From Bacillota bacterium (GTDB lineage Bacteria; Bacillota; Dethiobacteria; SKNC01), in contig SKNC01000131.1 in assembly GCA_007120745.1 (NCBI GenBank), positions 1 to 26,186 of the forward strand: 26,186 nt of DNA. The letters run 5' to 3'. The position numbers were made by a program, and so were the translations under genes. Positions 22,817-26,186 of this stretch are shown piece after piece. The notes under the pieces were generated by a model. It saw only the letters and a program-made list of their open reading frames with translations. It ran no database searches and was not told the origin of the DNA. Within the stretch, counting starts at the first letter, position 1; each line of letters starts with the position of its first letter.

Positions 22817-23326
22817 TTACCTGTAGGTTATGGTATCCTTATAGGCATTCACCAGCAGCTGCTTTTGAATTTCTGCAATTTCCTGTGCCGTAAACTTTTT
22901 GTTGTGATTCATATCTAAAAAATGTTTATAATATGAGAGAAACTGTTCCATAACCTCGTAATTATTTTCCCTCACTGCCTTAGGGTTATACTCTATCTGT
23001 GCCCTTTCCAAATACTGTTCCGCCAGGTAACATCCATCAAAGTAATTAAACTCGTTAAACCTCAACTTGTTTTTTCTCGGTATCACCGGCTTAACCGATT
23101 GAATATACCAGGTAAGATTCTGATCTAATCCCAGTTTAATTTTGAGTTCTTTATTGAGCTGGGACATGTTCTTCAGCTCATTAATTACATCATCCAATTC
23201 ACTGTCATTCTCACGATAATAAGACATGGGTTTTGGAAGATTTAAGAACACAAATACATCAGAACGAGGATCTGTCTTTTTGTTAGAAACCTGGATTTTT
23301 ATCCGTTTCACCATGACTCCCTCCAT
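22817..23326 (-). CDS. Protein of unknown function
   Basis: I do not recognise this protein. From ATG 23326 it has 169 residues. It starts with basic residues (VKRIKIQVSNKK) and has no signal peptide or membrane segment. The sequence is hydrophilic, with a probable helical region at about 50-75 (DSELDDVINELKNMSQLNKEL) and another over the C-terminal 60 residues (VMEQFLSYYKHFLDM...QEIAEIQKQLL). The middle is rich in Tyr, Phe and Asn. Two ribosome sites are present: GGAGGGG eight bases before ATG 23326, and GGAGG five bases before ATG 23314; an ATG at 23362 has neither. It is followed by a strong terminator, so it is probably a real single gene. Codon use looks like its neighbours'. Confidence 0.75.
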   Translation of the reverse strand: MEGVMVKRIKIQVSNKKTDPRSDVFVFLNLPKPMSYYRENDSELDDVINELKNMSQLNKELKIKLGLDQNLTWYIQSVKPVIPRKNKLRFNEFNYFDGCYLAEQYLERAQIEYNPKAVRENNYEVMEQFLSYYKHFLDMNHNKKFTAQEIAEIQKQLLVNAYKDTITYR

Positions 23327-23522
23327 CTGATTCCCCTCCAAAAAATAATGTGATAACCTCATCTTTTACATTATATTATTTCTTCGAATAAAGAATGTTT
23401 TCCTTCTATTATAATAAACAATATTTGTAAAATATCTTTAATCTTTTGTTATTAAACTGTAATTACTTGTTCCGCCCTCTGTAATAAAAAGCAGGGAAAG
23501 TTAAAATATATGAAGTATTTCT
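23327..23522 (-). promoter_or_regulatory. A+T-rich gap after the TIR gene
   Basis: No gene is visible. A perfect TATAAT on the minus strand (23408-23413) lacks a recognisable -35 box, and a second TATAAT-like box lies near 23373. One of these probably drives the unknown gene. No clear terminator follows the TIR gene. Confidence 0.3.
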
Positions 23523-23915
23523 TTATTCCTTGCAACGGCTGAGCATTTCCTCCGGACTGAATTCCTCTAAAATTATTTTATTCTTTTCCAAAAATTCAGG
23601 AACACCAAAGGGCCCTTCCTGCAGTTTTACAGCAGCAATCTTTTTCCCCTGCCTCAGAGCCTCTTCCACTTCCCATCGAACCCAGTAAGGATTATCAGCG
23701 GTTCTTTCCGAGACAAAACATATCACCAGGTCTGATTGAGAAATTTTTTCTTTTAAAGCAGCCTTTATGATTTCATTATTTTGAGGGTTGCAGGGCATTT
23801 TTAAGGACAGGTCATAAAATCTTGCCTCTACGTTAACCTCGCTCAATTTACTGCGGAACCGATTCACCAGGTGAACGTCCCCGGTTTCAAAGGAAAGATA
23901 TATGGTTTTTTTCAT
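23523..23915 (-). CDS. TIR-like domain protein (MTH538/ThsB-type)
   Basis: Stand-alone TIR-like domain, 130 residues. Visible features are the first strand and loop TIYLSFETGD (4-13), YDLSLKMP (34-41), the SDLVICFVSERTADNPYWVRWEVEEAL segment (61-87), and a GKKIAAVKL strand. The W-V-x-W-E pattern marks the MTH538/ThsB class, in which the Glu (E82 here) corresponds to the NADase or cyclase residue of TIR enzymes. In Thoeris defence ThsB makes a cyclic ADP-ribose-type signal, but no ThsA effector is present in this window. The ATG is three bases after the addA stop, and its ribosome site GGGAGGGG is inside the last addA codons, so translation is coupled to addA. Its function is unknown. Confidence 0.8.
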   Translation of the reverse strand: MKKTIYLSFETGDVHLVNRFRSKLSEVNVEARFYDLSLKMPCNPQNNEIIKAALKEKISQSDLVICFVSERTADNPYWVRWEVEEALRQGKKIAAVKLQEGPFGVPEFLEKNKIILEEFSPEEMLSRCKE

Positions 23916-23918
23916 ACA

Positions 23919-26186
23919 TTACCCCTCCCGTATGTTTAGAATTAAACCATTATCAAAAAAGTAAAGGTACTTTCCTACGACCTTCATCTTCCAAATTCTT
24001 TCCACTGCCCGACCGTACATCTTTAGCTGGTGGTAATATTTTTCAATAAACTCCTCCCGTCGTATGCCCGAGGTCCTGTCACTTTTATAATCAATAATCA
24101 CCAGGCCCTCCTCTTCCTCCAGCAAACAGTCGATTACCCCCTGAATTACCAGCCGGTCATCTTCATGAAATGAACTATTACAGATTTTTCCATCCTCATG
24201 GAAGTTTAAAATTTCCCGGGGCGGTACCGATAATGTGAAAGGCACTTCGCGAAATACGGACCTGGCTGCTTTCATTCTTTCCCCCAGAGGGCTTTGGAAA
24301 AACGTTAGAATTTTTTCCACATCAATTATATCTTTTTCTTTCTCCTCTAATACCCCCTTCTCCACCATCCGCACCAGCTGTCGTTGGATGGATTCCCTGG
24401 TAAAGGGAAGCTTCAAATCCAGTCTCTGCATAACGGTATGATAGGCAGTACCTCTTTCCGCAGGACTCAGGTCATTCTCTTTAGATAAAGATATGCCCAG
24501 CAGCATTTCTGTCTGCTGCCGTAATGAACTCTGCTGCCAGGAATCATCCTCTGAAGGCAGGGGCCATCCGGGATTTTTTATCTCCGACACAGACAGTTTT
24601 GCCGGTTGATATGCGGCACCGGAATAGGGATAGAGCCAGGACAATTTTTTTTCTATGGCCTCTGCGTTCTCTCCCGCTACGGGGACAGGTTCACCCGCTT
24701 TGATTTTTTCCAGCCATTCATGGCGGCGGCAGGCTTCTTCCCTCTGAAAAACTACCTTTTCCTTTTGGATGCATAATTCTTTGCTGCTCAATATGTGAGC
24801 CTTCCACGGGTTTGGCTCCCGACTTTCCTCCGGGGCCGCTTCCTCAGATTGAATTACCTCTGAGTTTTCTGCCATCAAAGGGCATAAAACTGACGGGCCA
24901 ATCCAGTCCAGGTATCTTTTTGCCGAAGCCCTGGCATGGAGAGAAATCATCTTTTGTCCCCACTCATTTTTTTCCAGCGGAGTATATCTCCATTGTTCTA
25001 ATTCCTCCGATATATTGTCAACGGAACCCACTAAAACCAGTTTCTCCTCAGCCCGGGTTAATGCCACATACAGAATACGCATCTCTTCTGATAACATTTC
25101 CATGGCCAGCTGTTTTTTCACTGCCAGGAAGGGCAGGGTAGGAGAAACCACTCTTCTTTCCATGTCAATTCTTTTGGGGCCAAACCCCATATTTTTGTGG
25201 AGAAGAAAATCTCCCTGCAGGTCTCTACGATTAAACTGCCTGGCCAAACCGGCCAGAAACACTACCGGAAATTCCAGGCCTTTGCTTTTATGAATGGTCA
25301 TTATCCTGACTACGTTTTCCTGCTCCCCCAGGGCCGGAGCAGGCCCTAAGTCTGCTCCCATATCCCTTAATTTCTCTATGAAACGAAGGAAACGGAACAG
25401 CCCCCGAAACGACGTGGATTCGTACTGGCGGGCTCGATCGTATAAAGCCCTGAGATTCGCCTGTCTCTGCCGCCCTCTTTCCATTCCTCCCACCTGTTCA
25501 AAATACCCTGTCTCCTGGTATATCTGCCAGATTAACTCCCCCAGCTCTCCCCTGTGTACAAAGGACTGCCACTTCTTTAACCGCGTAAGAAAAGTCTGCA
25601 CCCGGGTGATCCCGGAAAGGGTTTCTGAAAAGGCAGCAGATCTTAGAGCATCAAAAAAATGTTTATCGGTATTTTCAGACCTTATCACTGCCAGTTCCTC
25701 CGCAGACAGACCCACCAGGGGAGAACGAAGCACTGCTGCCAGGGGAATATCCTGGTAGGGGTTGTCCACCACCCGGAGAAGGGAAAGCATGACCTCCACC
25801 TCCACTGCATCAAAGTATCCTGAACTCTGCTGTGCATAAACAGGAATATCCTGATGCTGAAGTTCCTGCAGGATAGTGGAAGTCCAGTTGGGAGCAGAAC
25901 GCAGTAGAATTACTACGTCGCTGAAAGTAACAGGCCTTTCTATTTTTTCTTTTTTACAATAAATGCGAAGAGGAGGTTTCCCCTGATGACCGGTAAACTC
26001 TTTTATTTTTTGGGCAATAAAGTGAGCCTCTATAACCGCACTTTCTATTTCTTCTTCCTGAAGTTCTTTATCTTCCATCGCTTCCCACTGCTTCTCCTCA
26101 TAGTCTTCTTCCCCGGAGAGCGAGGCTTTAGAATTGCCATTTTTATAAGAAGAGCCTCCGCCGGTGGAAGTAACTTTTTCACAGCT
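23919..26186 (-). CDS. addA: ATP-dependent helicase/nuclease subunit A, 5' part outside window
   Basis: C-terminal 755 residues of AddA, the helicase-nuclease subunit that with AddB processes double-strand ends for RecA repair. The frame is open through the right edge; a full AddA has about 1200 residues, so the Walker A part is outside. Visible are UvrD-type helicase motifs VVRIMTIHKSKGLEFPVVFLAG (about 293-314 of the visible part) and MRILYVALTRAEEKLVLVG, and a C-terminal RecB-like nuclease domain with FREVPF, VIQGVIDCL and IIDYKSDR. These supply the Glu, Asp and D-x-K residues of that active site, so the nuclease appears intact. An internal ATG at 26078 is not the true start. addB is expected upstream, outside the window. 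Confidence 0.95.
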   Translation of the reverse strand, partial: SCEKVTSTGGGSSYKNGNSKASLSGEEDYEEKQWEAMEDKELQEEEIESAVIEAHFIAQKIKEFTGHQGKPPLRIYCKKEKIERPVTFSDVVILLRSAPNWTSTILQELQHQDIPVYAQQSSGYFDAVEVEVMLSLLRVVDNPYQDIPLAAVLRSPLVGLSAEELAVIRSENTDKHFFDALRSAAFSETLSGITRVQTFLTRLKKWQSFVHRGELGELIWQIYQETGYFEQVGGMERGRQRQANLRALYDRARQYESTSFRGLFRFLRFIEKLRDMGADLGPAPALGEQENVVRIMTIHKSKGLEFPVVFLAGLARQFNRRDLQGDFLLHKNMGFGPKRIDMERRVVSPTLPFLAVKKQLAMEMLSEEMRILYVALTRAEEKLVLVGSVDNISEELEQWRYTPLEKNEWGQKMISLHARASAKRYLDWIGPSVLCPLMAENSEVIQSEEAAPEESREPNPWKAHILSSKELCIQKEKVVFQREEACRRHEWLEKIKAGEPVPVAGENAEAIEKKLSWLYPYSGAAYQPAKLSVSEIKNPGWPLPSEDDSWQQSSLRQQTEMLLGISLSKENDLSPAERGTAYHTVMQRLDLKLPFTRESIQRQLVRMVEKGVLEEKEKDIIDVEKILTFFQSPLGERMKAARSVFREVPFTLSVPPREILNFHEDGKICNSSFHEDDRLVIQGVIDCLLEEEEGLVIIDYKSDRTSGIRREEFIEKYYHQLKMYGRAVERIWKMKVVGKYLYFFDNGLILNIREG

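Noticed and set aside
1..26186. CRISPR array, complete insertion sequence or prophage
   Set aside because: There are no regularly spaced direct repeats, and no transposase, integrase or phage structural gene among the coding regions.

Overview
The window reads as chromosomal DNA of an anaerobic Bacillota (Clostridia-type) bacterium. Supporting signs are strong AGGAGG-type ribosome binding sites, TTG and GTG starts, A+T-rich gaps with sigma-A-like promoters and T-tailed terminators, the dprA-topA order, AddA-type recombination, a radical-SAM aminomutase and a flavin/iron-sulfur NADH module. Nearly every gene lies on the minus strand; queF is the only plus-strand gene. The minus-strand genes are therefore described from high to low coordinates within each block.

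Left part (1-8333): a probable trmFO start cut by the window edge, topA and dprA (DNA topology and DNA uptake), a lone radical-SAM aminomutase whose substrate-contact residues point to glutamate 2,3-aminomutase, and a compact pantothenate operon panG-panB-panC-panD. The operon has its own promoter, a leader hairpin resembling the pan RNA motif, and an intrinsic terminator before the first gene. It therefore looks controlled by transcription attenuation.

Middle (8334-17555): three overlapping M42 metallo-aminopeptidase paralogues, a heterodimeric ABC exporter with one degenerate ATP site, citramalate synthase cimA (isoleucine from pyruvate), and a universal stress protein. The last 30 bases of cimA are duplicated on either side of a small palindromic repeat. 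That repeat belongs to a family seen three times in the window (124-155, 8209-8240, 15253-15279).

Right part (17720-26186): an overlapping nuoE/nuoF/hoxU-like operon without a hydrogenase or formate dehydrogenase catalytic subunit beside it, with an unusual Cys-to-Asp change in one ferredoxin motif. It is followed by a lone divergent queF, a DUF4870 membrane protein, protein-L-isoaspartate methyltransferase with a puzzling start, an unrecognised protein, and a TIR-domain protein. The TIR gene sits three bases behind addA, which runs off the right edge.

I saw no CRISPR array, rRNA, tRNA, complete insertion sequence or prophage. The observations best worth following are the pan leader, the addA-TIR coupling, and the palindromic repeat with the cimA-end duplication.
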